Assembly (NCBI RefSeq): GCF_000182925.2
Contig: NC_026506.1
Coordinates: 1,302,001-1,366,000, forward strand
Length of the DNA: 64,000 nt
Direction of reading: 5' to 3'
DNA from: Neurospora crassa OR74A
Taxonomy: Eukaryota; Ascomycota; Sordariomycetes; Sordariales; Sordariaceae
Positions 1 through 9,759 of this stretch are shown here, one piece after another. Position 1 is the first letter of the stretch. Each line of letters opens with the position of its first letter. A model generated the notes under the pieces. The model was not told where the DNA came from. It was given only the letters and a program-made list of their open reading frames with translations, and did no database searches. A program made the position numbers and the translations under genes.

Positions 1-3000
1 TGTTGAGTGCAAACATGGCACACCTCGTGGCGACCTTCCAGTGCGAAGCCTTGGCCTTATTAATAAGTTCCAACCCTAATGCAGCCTTCTTCTCCTCCAC
101 CTTAGCGCGGCGTTCTTTAATGAACTCATGACGCCGTTGGATGGACGCTGAGAAGTCCTGCGGGGGTCGAATGGTGTCAGCGACCGACCGATCAAAGAGT
201 ATCATGCGCTCAAACGGCTTGCCGAAATCAATGAGCGGGTAGAGAGCCGTGGCGCCCAGATTCTGAATAGACGTCTTGTCTACACTGGCGGTTTCGATGT
301 AGAGCCTCATAAGCTCGGGAGCGAACCGCCAGTCTTTCATACACGTCTTGAGCAGAGTAGTAAAGAACAAGGTATACATGGCGCCCTTGATACGGTCATG
401 ATCCATATCATCCAGTGCCTTACGCAAAGCATTGAGGATGACTGGAATAACTAAAGGCCTTCCACCAATGATGACCTTAAGAGACGAGTCTTGAGCACTT
501 TGTGCGACCCGACGAACATCCGCGTATGATGACGTGCAAGACTCGGCAAGATCCAAGAGCAGGCGCCGGTCCAGCTCACTGCTGGTGCGATACGCCGAGT
601 TGTATTTGACACGCTGGAGCTGGTACGCATCCGCACGCTTGATCAACAGTGGTCGAGGATAAACCTTTCGCAGACCCGAAATCTTGAAGGGGGAAATATC
701 TGCCTTGTACAAGCGAGTCAAACGCTCCAAGGGATGAGCAGAACGTTCAATTCCCACGTCAGTGATCCACGTCCTGTATGCGCTATATAGGGCCGTGAAG
801 CATGCAACATCATCCTGCTGGTTTGCGTTCAAGAAGGAATGGGTTTGCGATAATGTCCTACCCACCTCCTCGCGAAGATCGTGCACGCGATGGTAGAGAG
901 GATCATCCGTGGTCAATACGTATCCAGCGGGATACCGGAATGTGCGCTTGAGTTCATCATCGTCGGCGATCTCAGCCAGCGGGTCATTGTCCTCTTCCAT
1001 AATTGTGTCACCGGCGGCATCGGTATCCTGGTTACCGCTGGAGCCAGTTGCTTCTCCTGACGCACGGACAGGGTCGAAAAGGGTTGAGACGCCCGAGATC
1101 AAAAGACGAAGCGCTGTCAAGCTCCGCGACAACTCATCTGACCACTCTTTGTTCTTTCCCTTTCTGCTAACCGGAGGATCGTCACTCATGAGCTGCATGA
1201 GTCTCTCCGTGGCACCACGAGCCTCGCTCTCAAACAGCTCCACAGCAAAAGCCACTTCGGCGGGAGACGGCCGGTGCCACTTGATGGTGAGTTCAGATGG
1301 CTCAGTCGTACGGCCCCAGTCGCTGACGTCGATGCCGCGAGCAATTACATCGGGCTCATACAGAGCATTATCGATTGGGTAGGTGTGGGTAAGGTTGAGC
1401 AGTAAATGATGGACGTAGTTGGAGATGTGAATGGTGGGAAGACCACGGCATTTTTCCTGCATGTACTTGGCGATTCCGAAAAGCTCGTCCTTGTATTTGA
1501 GAACCTCACTGCCGACGTGGACCACGCACATGCTGAGCATGCTCACATGCCAGACCAACGCTCTGTCCCTGGGAAGCACTTCGGTACCACTGCTTCGATC
1601 TGAAGCAGCACCGTTGTAGTCGATCTCATTGCGAATGTTGACAATCAGCATGGGAATGAAGACCTTGAGCGTCTTTTCCGGGTTGACCTTGCACAAGGCA
1701 TTGCAAATCCACGCCATGGCATCCCGAGCTTGATGCACTACATGAGTCGACACAAAGTTTGCCAGCTTCTCCAACGCCGAGTCAAAGAGCTGAGGAGACA
1801 GCGATGCGAACAAAGGCGTGAGTGCAGCAGGGAGCGTGTTGATCACGTTGTCCTCTGGGGAGCCTGTTCGTAGATGGCTCGCGTCTGGAAGGTTTTCTAG
1901 CAGGGCAAACACCTTGCCTAGTAAAGCCATGACAAACTCTCCAAGACCAGCGGTGGAGGATCGAAGGATGTTTGCTTCGTCTTCGTCACTAAGCTCCTCG
2001 TTGTAGTTGATCTTGACATCTTGCCCCTCGCGCTCCATTCTCTCCATCTCCCCCTGAACCCAGTTCATGGCAAGGCTCGTGTCATGAATGTCGTTATTCT
2101 CATCGACAAGCGGGACAAAAGGGATGCTGTACGCCACACTTTGGATGAAGTTCAACGTATACTGTGTTTTATTGAGATCGTTGGCATCAATACCGGGAAG
2201 GGCTAAAGCCAGTAGAGCGGTGATATGGCAGCGGTAGCCCTTGTGCTTCGACATGATGTTGGCAATCATCTGAAGACTGCAGAGACTTGAAGTCGTCCGG
2301 TGCACTTCTACAAGCCCTTGCAAGCTCGGGTAGAATCGCTGCAGGGCACCAGGAAGCATCAGATCTGGCTCGAGGTATGCGAGTCCTTGCAGGGCAGTGT
2401 AGTAGTAGTTGACGACCTTTGAGCTCTTGGAGAAGAGGCCCATGAAGGTGACCTCTCTGAGGGAGAGCACAAAACGCTTCTTCAGGTCGTCGTTTATCCG
2501 ACGGTCTGCGGGAATATCGAGCTCACCGCTCTGCTCACGATTCCAGCGTGAAACGAAAATATCGGTCAAGAAGAAAGTCAATTGGGCGAGAAACATAGAC
2601 CACGATCCCTGGTTCGAAGGATGGAAGAAAGTGTCTATTGACTCCATTAGACCCTCAAGGTTGGACATGACGGAACTTTCCTGGTCAAGGCAAAGTGGTG
2701 ATATCGAGTGTACAATCCACCTAGCAACCATGTAGGGCACTGGATACTTTTTCTTGTCCTTTTCCAGATAAATCCCCAGCCCAGCAGAGTAGTCAAGCGA
2801 GGCATATGGGGAGTTGGCTTGTCCGACAGGGATCTCCGTCAGGCGTAGAATGGCTGTAAAGATGAGGTCGGATTGTTCACGAGTAAAGATACCGTGCTCA
2901 GTGAATGGGACATGTGTACAGCTTAGATAATCCCTGGCCATTCGGGAAAAGATGTCAATAAAGCCCACATCAAAGGCCTTGGACCGCGTCATAAGAGACC

Positions 3001-3817
3001 ACAAGTGGAAGAAGGTGGGCACGAAGTCAGACGGCTGTGACTGAGGCTCAGTTGGGGGTGCTGGGCCGGTTGGAAGCAATGTATTGATAGCGCCGGCAAC
3101 AATGTAGGCATTGGACATGTCGGAGGTGCTGAAGTATGGCAGCAGCTCATCCAGTATCGCACGGCGCTCCTTGGGATCGAAGTAGACGCTCCCGTGAAGA
3201 CAGAGCTTCATAATGTGCTTTTGAGCACGCTTTCTGCTACCTTGATGAGGGGCCGTTTCCGAAGGGAAAACCAAGCCCTTGAGCTCTTTCCAGAGTGGTC
3301 GCCAGTCCAGCGTCAGGTCTTGGCCTGGCTTCAGATAATGTCGCTTACGCGTCAAGGTAACTACCATTCTCGCGAACCTATCGGCTGTGTTGGGATCAAG
3401 CCCGGGGGCAAGCGCCAAATGGAAGTAGAGATGCGCGAGACGGGCCCGAAGTTCCCTCGACATCTCAAACTTGAGGTTTAGCCAACCCTGAAGCTCGCGA
3501 GTCCAGTGTACAGCGCCCGGGGAAAAGTCTTCGGCCATTATAGAGACGTAGAGGTTCTTGAGGATGCCGTTCAAAGCGGCATCCCGGTGCGACTCCTCCT
3601 CGACTTCGAAGGGAAGCAGGCGGAAGTAACTGAAGGTTCGGGGGCGGTAGCGCTTCTGGTCATCTTGGTCTGAGCCGTTGGAACATGGCAGTCCGGGCGA
3701 TGTGGCGCGGGAGATGGTGTCGGCAGAGGCTAACAAACCGCCGAGGAAGGCGGAATGCGCTCCTTCGGCAGCGAAGTGACCAGCGGCGCCGGGATGCGCC
3801 TCTAGAGACTCGTCCAT
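1..3817 (-). CDS. BLM10: Blm10/PA200-type proteasome activator, N-terminal part (runs off left edge)
   Basis: The frame is open without a stop from the ATG at 3817 to the left edge, giving about 1272 residues; the family is usually around 1800-2000, so the C-terminal third lies outside. The protein starts MDESLEAHPGAAGHF and shows landmarks I associate with Blm10: WRPLWKELKGLVFPSE near residue 170, a long helical HEAT-repeat-like body, an acidic loop (EEDNDPLAEIADDDE) and GKPFERMILFDRSVAD near 1200. Family knowledge: Blm10/PA200 is a nuclear ring-shaped cap that binds the end of the 20S proteasome and opens its gate; the C-terminal HbYX docking tail would be off-window. I found no intron in the visible part. 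The ATG is the first in frame and lies just below an in-frame stop. Identity is from motif memory, not a search. Confidence 0.92.
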   Translation of the reverse strand, partial: MDESLEAHPGAAGHFAAEGAHSAFLGGLLASADTISRATSPGLPCSNGSDQDDQKRYRPRTFSYFRLLPFEVEEESHRDAALNGILKNLYVSIMAEDFSPGAVHWTRELQGWLNLKFEMSRELRARLAHLYFHLALAPGLDPNTADRFARMVVTLTRKRHYLKPGQDLTLDWRPLWKELKGLVFPSETAPHQGSRKRAQKHIMKLCLHGSVYFDPKERRAILDELLPYFSTSDMSNAYIVAGAINTLLPTGPAPPTEPQSQPSDFVPTFFHLWSLMTRSKAFDVGFIDIFSRMARDYLSCTHVPFTEHGIFTREQSDLIFTAILRLTEIPVGQANSPYASLDYSAGLGIYLEKDKKKYPVPYMVARWIVHSISPLCLDQESSVMSNLEGLMESIDTFFHPSNQGSWSMFLAQLTFFLTDIFVSRWNREQSGELDIPADRRINDDLKKRFVLSLREVTFMGLFSKSSKVVNYYYTALQGLAYLEPDLMLPGALQRFYPSLQGLVEVHRTTSSLCSLQMIANIMSKHKGYRCHITALLALALPGIDANDLNKTQYTLNFIQSVAYSIPFVPLVDENNDIHDTSLAMNWVQGEMERMEREGQDVKINYNEELSDEDEANILRSSTAGLGEFVMALLGKVFALLENLPDASHLRTGSPEDNVINTLPAALTPLFASLSPQLFDSALEKLANFVSTHVVHQARDAMAWICNALCKVNPEKTLKVFIPMLIVNIRNEIDYNGAASDRSSGTEVLPRDRALVWHVSMLSMCVVHVGSEVLKYKDELFGIAKYMQEKCRGLPTIHISNYVHHLLLNLTHTYPIDNALYEPDVIARGIDVSDWGRTTEPSELTIKWHRPSPAEVAFAVELFESEARGATERLMQLMSDDPPVSRKGKNKEWSDELSRSLTALRLLISGVSTLFDPVRASGEATGSSGNQDTDAAGDTIMEEDNDPLAEIADDDELKRTFRYPAGYVLTTDDPLYHRVHDLREEVGRTLSQTHSFLNANQQDDVACFTALYSAYRTWITDVGIERSAHPLERLTRLYKADISPFKISGLRKVYPRPLLIKRADAYQLQRVKYNSAYRTSSELDRRLLLDLAESCTSSYADVRRVAQSAQDSSLKVIIGGRPLVIPVILNALRKALDDMDHDRIKGAMYTLFFTTLLKTCMKDWRFAPELMRLYIETASVDKTSIQNLGATALYPLIDFGKPFERMILFDRSVADTIRPPQDFSASIQRRHEFIKERRAKVEEKKAALGLELINKAKASHWKVATRCAMFALN

Positions 3818-5704
3818 GGTGTGATAGTAGGTCGGCTAAGCCAAGGGGCTCCCTGTAGGCTAGGTCGTCGAAGCGAGTGGGGGAAGAGCTTCGAAGGCGT
3901 GGTCACACGAAACGGTTGGGGTTGAGGAGATGCCGTGTTTCACAAACTAGTGAAATCGCGACCGGGTCCCAGACACAAGGCTGCGACGCGGCTGTCGCGA
4001 GGTTGTTGTATCGTGGGAGTTTGTCGTGGGAGAATCGCAGACAGGAAATCGATTCGGGGCCAGCTTGGTTCAGTTATTGCGATATGAGGGTAGCTGGTCG
4101 GAAAGTCTGCGACATTGACACGGAGGAAAAGGCGTGGTACGAATCGACGGGTTTTAAGTAGTGGTAGCGGTTCGAGACAAATGGATTGCGACAGCCTTGG
4201 ACTGCCTATTACGACCTCCTTCGGTGTTTTAAGACAAGCTCAGAGGATCTGGAGAACAGGAAGTCGGGGTTAGCTTACGGGTTCCCCGCGTATCAATGGC
4301 CGAACAACGGGTTGCGAGGCTGAACGTGTAGACTGGCTGTCAAAAGGAGGGTGATGGTATGGCAATGGGAGTTGTGATGGTGATGATGGCAATCATGTCT
4401 AGCAGATGAATTCCCATGTTTCGATATGCAGCACGCTTTGACAAGGGGGGTCAAGTAGGTTAAGGACATCTTTCCAAGATCGGGACATACGTGACGTGAA
4501 CATCTCTTGTGTATTGCTGATGGGTGCCGGAACAGGGGTGTCTCCAACGAAACGAAACGAGTTCTTCAAGGCTGGATGGATGGATGGTTGAAACGAGAAG
4601 TTGTGGTGGCATGGGGATGACAATGGAGCCGGGGGGATTGGAGGGGATGGATGGATGGATGGATGGATGATGGGCTATTGAACTTACAACAGAAACCTGT
4701 CCATCCAGCAAAAACAAGCTATCGCCACCGGCAGATCCAGTCTCGCGCAAAAGGAACGTAATATGCTGGATACCTAAAAGTGAAGAAAAAAAGGAAACTC
4801 CAAAAATACTTAAGAGACGGATATGGATGCGGCGAGCGATCTGTACAGTAACGTGTCAGGGGACACGGGTTTAGGCAGGGCTGATGATGCACAATGTTGG
4901 TTTGGATGCTTCCTCCCAAAGCTCCTCCTCAGCTGTGCAGTGATGCCGGAATGGGAGAATGGAGGAGGGGGGGGGGGTGAACAATGGCGGCGGGCGGGCA
5001 GGGAGCTTGGGCCCCGGCCTGGTTGATGGATGGAAGCCAAGTGGTCCGGGTTGCATTGGGGCGGGCAGGCGAGAGGGGCTCTTTTCTTATCTTATCGGCA
5101 ATGCTCTGTATGGTTACAACCTGAAATCATTGGTGGAGCCGAGGGGTACGTACCGGCCAGGCATGAAAGAGCTTACCTCACCATGCTGGACATGTGGACG
5201 CGACAAATGCAGGGGACAATGACAATGACATGCTCCATTTTCACTTTGCCATCTCCCGGGCCTCCCTTCTTTTTCTTTTCTTTTCTGCTGTTCTTCAAAT
5301 TCTTGAGACCAAACACCATGGTGCTGTCGCTAAGAATGTCTTTTTCCCTGACGAATAAACATGCGTATCTGTGCTGTCATATGCCTGCCTGCCTTCCAAT
5401 CTCGTGGCGTACAACTTACGAAATAATGGATGGATGCCTGAATAATCCACAACTAAACTGTTCAATATCACCATCAACTCTTTGTCCGTGCAACATGCCG
5501 TGCCGGCATATCGATTCCATCTTCACACACATGGGCCAGCCATTTTAAGGATACCACCAACTCGCACGACTAAATATGGACCCACACATCAAATCCCGTT
5601 CGCCACGATCCAATGCCGTATAACACTCTTCTTGTTGCTTTGGGCGTTCATCTGTTACTACATGTACTGGGCTTCACCACTTCTGTCACACGCAAACATG
5701 CACA
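3818..5704. other. Intergenic, Blm10 upstream region
   Basis: This 1.9 kb separates Blm10 (minus) from the 3' end of the next minus-strand gene, so it should hold the Blm10 promoter and 5' leader. I see short GGAT repeats (about 4570-4590 and 4645-4670), a G-run at about 4968-4977 and a T-rich tract near 5270-5290. The open frames here have no family motif, no biased codon use and no splice support, so I call no gene. Confidence 0.5.
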
Positions 5705-6058
5705 TTACTCCTCTTCAGAAGGCTCAGACTCTTGTGCTCTTTCCTCCTCCTCCTCCCTTTTGGTCTTTGCACTCTTGGCCTTCGGTGCCCCCTTTTTTGG
5801 TTCGTTCTTGCTGCCCGCCTCGTTCTCGTATTCTCCTCCTTGTGCCTCGTACTCTTTGGCAAGCTTCATACCCTTCCATGCCGACCATTGGCCGACGCCA
5901 CCGCCCGACTTGTTGGGTTCTTGTTTGATCTCTACTCACAAGACTGTTAGCATGCCGTGCCAATATACAACAAAGGGTATTTGGGTTGTTTGTGTTGTAC
6001 CTTCTTTGAGCTGCTCGCGGAGCTCTGGGTCAGTGGGTTTGCCTTTGCTGCTTGGCAT
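5705..6058 (-). CDS. Small conserved fungal protein, 94 aa, two exons
   Basis: Exons are 6001-6058 and 5705-5931. The donor GTACAA follows LKE, a CTAAC branch site lies in the intron, and the acceptor GAGTAG joins in phase 1 to give MPSSKGKPTDPELREQLKE followed by IKQEPNKSGGGVGQWSAW and a lysine- and glutamate-rich tail ending REEEEERAQESEPSEE. The pattern (MPSSKGKPTDP start, GQWSAWK core, EYENEAGSKNEPKKG) is one I recall from many filamentous ascomycetes as a short hypothetical protein of 80-100 residues. The function is unknown; it is soluble, strongly charged and probably disordered. There is no signal peptide. It is easily missed because neither exon makes a long open frame. Spliced length is 285 nt including the stop. 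Confidence 0.82.
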
Positions 6059-7341
6059 CTTGGTGGAGGAAGACACTACTTGTGGTCAATCGCGATTGGT
6101 GTCTGTATAAGGGATGTTCTGTGGAACTTTGCATCTGCTACGGCACGGGTTGGTCTCTTAAATACCTATATGCCGAGCAACGTGTCTCATGTAATGCATC
6201 TATGACATGGCTGGCTTGGAGGTCACCGATCGCGGAAGCTCTCTGCTTTAACTGCGCATCAACTGCAAACGAAAAGAAGGGTCAGGGTTGTCGGTCGCAT
6301 GTCGATTACATCACCGGTCGAGTTGAGACTCACAGTACAAAGACAGCCTCTATTTTGCACTAGTGTAGTACTAACAAAGAGGAAGAAAGGGATGTCTCAG
6401 AACCCCCGAGGCCAATCTCATCAACTCTGGATTGAAACAACACGGAGACAGCCGTCCCATGTTTCATTCTTAAGAGAGATGCATGCTGAACCAGATCACC
6501 GGCAGCAGCAACCCATGCTCTCACTCCCGCTTGTGCATTTGACACATGGCTGACAACCTAGGTACCTTGTTCACTTCGGAATGCGGGGGAGTGGCCGTAA
6601 ACACCTACAGCACAAAGATCTCGATCCTTCCCTGAGATGATATGCTGGAATTGCGCGACTAGGAATGCATTTTTCATAGTATCGAGGCAGGGACTTTTGC
6701 AATCTGGTTGACAGAAGGCCAATGTGTGCATTTAGTTTCTTCTCCGAAACCCTCATTGGCCTGGCCATCACTAACATTGATGACCTAGACACTCGTCAAA
6801 ACTGGCAGTATCACATGATGAATTGAGAAAGTAGGAGATAAATTGAAGGTAAGATAGCCCTAATGGACTATCGTACACTTTTTCTGGGGTTTCGCGTAAA
6901 TACAGATCTCAAAATTCTGCGTCTTTCCATAGAAATATGTTACTAGGGACAAGGAAGGTGAGCGTTCTCGCGCCCAACCGCTAGCGCTACGTCATCCCCG
7001 AATCAACCTACCCTTCGCCAGCGCCTATCGGCCCCTGTTCCGGACCATACAACCCTTACCTCAATTGAACCCCCGGATGAAGGCAACGCAAGCGCCAGCC
7101 AACCATCTTTCCTGGACCACCTACACTTCAAACCTGATTTTGATAGGTGACTTTTCTTTGAACACAGCCATCTCAGTGAAGCGAAAAGACGAGCATATAG
7201 AAATCAATACATAGACAATGGGGAGACAACATGGCGGATTCAACGAGCCTGATTCTCCTCTGTTTCTCGTCTTCAGCCAGTTGAAGCGCTGATATCCATC
7301 TCCGACGACGAGAACGGAAACTGTGACAACCACCGATCACA
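6059..7341. other. Intergenic between divergent genes
   Basis: This 1.28 kb lies between the starts of the 94-residue gene (minus) and the CAP-domain gene (plus), so it contains both promoters. The small open frames have no recognisable content. I see no repeat or RNA gene. Confidence 0.4.
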
Positions 7342-8286
7342 ATGCGCCTTCATACCATTACCAACCTATCAACAACCCTCTTCACCATCTTCACAATCCT
7401 AACCTTCAATCATGTCCTCCCAGTCCAAGCAACCCCCCAACAGCAACCCTCAAAGGCCAGCATCTTCCACGTCCGCCACGTCGACAACCTCAGTCTAAAT
7501 ACCCACCACCCCAAACCCACACCTCCCGCCGAGCTCCTCCCCCTCCAACAACATGCCAAAGAACCCATCACCATCTCAACCATAACCATAATCATCACCG
7601 CAACCGCAACCGTAGCAACCCCTTCCAACACCCCGGCTTCTTCCTCCGTCCCTTCTTCCTTCCTGAACCCTGCCCTCTTCACCTCCGCCCTCCTCAACTC
7701 CACCAACTTTTATCGTGCTCAACACAACGCCTCGGCAGTCATCTACAACGACACCCTCTCTTCTTTTGCTTCCCACTACCTCGACAAACTCGGTCTCCCT
7801 TTTTCTTCTTCTTCTTCTTCTTCTTCTTTGGTTTCTCAATCGAAATCGAAATCGAAATCGAAATCTTTCAGTTCCACCACCACCACCACCAAATGCGAAC
7901 TAACCCACTCCCAAGGACCCTACGGCGAGAACCTCGCTCTAGGGTGTTCCGACGTCCAATCGTGCGTGGAGATGTGGGGAAACGAGCGAGCCAGATATGA
8001 TTTTGGAAGGGCAAAGTTTGGGGAGGATACGGGGCATTTTACCCAGTTGGTGTGGAAGGATACGACTGATGTAGGGTGCGCGGCGAGGTGGTGCCAGGGG
8101 TGGAATGCGGGAAGGGGAGGATGGTATTTGGTTTGCGAGTATTGGCCGAGGGGAAATGTGGTGGGGGAGTTTGGGAGTATGGTGCAGAGGAGGGTTGAAG
8201 GGAATGGGGGTGGAAGTAGAGTGAGGGCTGAGTGGAGGGTGATGGTGGGAGTGGTGGTGGTGGGAGGGTGGATGGTTTTTGGATGA
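7342..8286 (+). CDS. Secreted CAP-superfamily (PR-1/SCP/Pry-like) protein with probable GPI anchor
   Basis: This is a single exon of 314 aa. Residues 1-30 form a signal peptide (hydrophobic stretch LFTIFTILTFNHVLPVQA). After a low-complexity Pro/Thr region, the CAP domain begins near residue 112 (LNSTNFYRAQHNAS) and carries the family signatures GHFTQLVWKDTTDVGCA (about 230) and YLVCEYWPRGNVVG (about 262). The C-terminus is hydrophobic (VMVGVVVVGGWMVFG), consistent with a GPI-attachment signal. Family knowledge: CAP proteins are extracellular; yeast Pry proteins bind sterols and fatty acids, and plant PR-1 proteins are defence-linked. Oddly, the domain is interrupted between its first helix and the HSQGPYGENLA strand by TCT and AAATCG microsatellites coding Ser and Ser-Lys runs (7803-7890), which lengthen a surface loop. 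The start is the first ATG, directly before the signal peptide. Confidence 0.86.
   Translation: MRLHTITNLSTTLFTIFTILTFNHVLPVQATPQQQPSKASIFHVRHVDNLSLNTHHPKPTPPAELLPLQQHAKEPITISTITIIITATATVATPSNTPASSSVPSSFLNPALFTSALLNSTNFYRAQHNASAVIYNDTLSSFASHYLDKLGLPFSSSSSSSSLVSQSKSKSKSKSFSSTTTTTKCELTHSQGPYGENLALGCSDVQSCVEMWGNERARYDFGRAKFGEDTGHFTQLVWKDTTDVGCAARWCQGWNAGRGGWYLVCEYWPRGNVVGEFGSMVQRRVEGNGGGSRVRAEWRVMVGVVVVGGWMVFG
7803..7890 (+). repeat. Coding microsatellites TCT(n), AAATCG(n) and ACC(n)
   Basis: Within the CAP gene, about eight TCT units are followed by about five AAATCG units and then an ACC run. They encode Ser8, (Ser-Lys)4 and a Thr run. All units are multiples of three, so slippage would keep the frame. 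Confidence 0.9.
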
Positions 8287-8439
8287 GGAGGAGGGGGGGG
8301 GGATGAGATGTTGGGATGGTCCGTCACAATGAGGATGGGTACCATGGTTTCTATCTTTACCCTCTATGGAATTAGGGGATAAGATGAGGGGAAGTCTAGC
8401 GGTTGAGTGAGTAAGGGATATCTTCACAGCCGCGAACTA

Positions 8440-8465
8440 CCCCCCCCCCCCCCCCCCCCCCCCCC
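8440..8465. repeat. Homopolymer: 26 consecutive C (G on minus)
   Basis: An uninterrupted run of 26 C residues is visible. It could form a G-quadruplex on the other strand and is error-prone in sequencing, so its exact length should not be trusted. Confidence 0.9.
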
Positions 8466-8548
8466 AACCCTCGGCAGTCCACTGTCCATCCTGCCACTCT
8501 GCGCCACCACAGCATGGAACTCCACCACCGCCAGCCTCGCCGGCGCGT

Positions 8549-8725
8549 TCAGCGCCAGATGGTACCCTGGCCCCCGGAGGCTGCCGCCTTGCCTATCTGC
8601 CGAGCTTGAAGAGGCTGATTAGCTCGTTGTGTTGATCCGGGGCTGTAGCCGAGTGTGCGGATGTAGTTCTGCTTCTTTTGGAATGTGGTAGGATCGAATT
8701 CGCTGTCGAGGAACGAAATGGAGGC
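8549..8725 (-). pseudogene. Possible C-terminal exon or gene fragment (58 codons)
   Basis: On the minus strand, an open stretch begins after a splice-like CTCATAG at 8726 and runs to a TGA at 8549. The codons are strongly C-ending, as in the real genes here, and read FLDSEFDPTTFQKKQNYIR then LGYSPGSTQRANQPLQARQ, ending GGQGTIWR. There is no ATG in this frame. A stop lies just upstream, and I could not find an upstream exon that joins it with confidence. It may be the last exon of a small gene reaching towards 8.9-9.1 kb, or the remnant of one. I do not recognise the protein. Confidence 0.28.
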
Positions 8726-9759
8726 CTATGAGCTGGAGGACGGCGCTGCAAACGGATTTGCAAGTGTTGTAGGACGTGTCGCCGAAAAATATCTGAAAAG
8801 GAGAGGGAGGGTTGTGGTAGTCTTGGCTCTAAGGCTTTGGGGGCCCAGAAGAGAAGGGGATGAGAATGGGACTGTGGAGTCTAACATGGCCACTGACTGC
8901 GCGGGTGTGAGCGTGAATATGGTATCCTGGTGAAGAATGGTCTTGTTGGATGATGATTCGTAGTTGCTCTGGTGGTGTTGTATTCCTTGAGCTATAATGT
9001 CAGACCACGCTCTAGCGAGACGTCGACAATTTTTTTTTTTTTTCTTCTGCGGCTTGGTGGTATGTTGGGAGGATATATGAGTAGATCTGTAGCAGAAGCC
9101 TTGCAAGATACTATGGGCAGAGAATGCAGATCACAGAAAAGCAATTGAAAACTGCTTAGAAATGACGATGTTCGCCTTGTCGTGCTTTTGTAGCCGACTC
9201 CCCGCTCTTGGTCTCTTGGTCGATTGCTAGGATATTGCTGGGACATCCCGTCCGGTTCGAGCCGCCTGCACAGGAAGCGCTGTTTGGTTAAGCACACTGT
9301 TAGCGATCGGCATCATCAGAGAGTCAGTTCGAGCGGAAAGAACATACTGGTAAAATGATTTTTGTTCACTCTAGGTTTTGTCATCTGTAACGCCTTTGCT
9401 TTATGCATATCTTAAGCATAGTTCATCCCATCCATCAGCCTCCAGATCTAGGCTTCAGGTTACCGATCCCATCTTTTGTGGTCCGCTGGTGTGTAAAAGT
9501 AGCACTTCTGGTTCTCCAAGCTGATCAAACCGCGAGTCATCTGTTCGACCACGCTATAGCATGCGTTTCTTGTTGAAGTGCCCAAAAAGAAAGAGAAGAA
9601 ACACCTCAAGCTTCGGAGAAAAATGAAAGGACAGCCAACCGCTTGTCATGCCCTCATTAGTTCTCCCCCGGTGATGTATAGCCCCTCGGCATTTCCGGAG
9701 GTGGCCATGTTCATCACCCCTTCTGTCCCTCTGTTTCAAGTCACCTGGCCGCCAAGGGA

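Larger units (their letters stand above)
8287..9759. other. Intergenic region with a 26-base poly-C tract
   Basis: This region lies between the 3' ends of the CAP gene (plus) and the bZIP gene (minus). It contains the C-run at 8440-8465, a T-run near 9030-9042, and one stretch with coding character on the minus strand (listed separately). Nothing else is supportable. Confidence 0.45.

Noticed and set aside
5030-5548. 172-codon plus-strand open frame
   Set aside because: Crosses T-rich and repeat-like DNA, with no recognisable motif.
7323-8000. 225-codon frame overlapping the CAP gene
   Set aside because: It is a frame-shifted reading of the CAP gene (Pro/His/Arg/Phe runs from its repeats).
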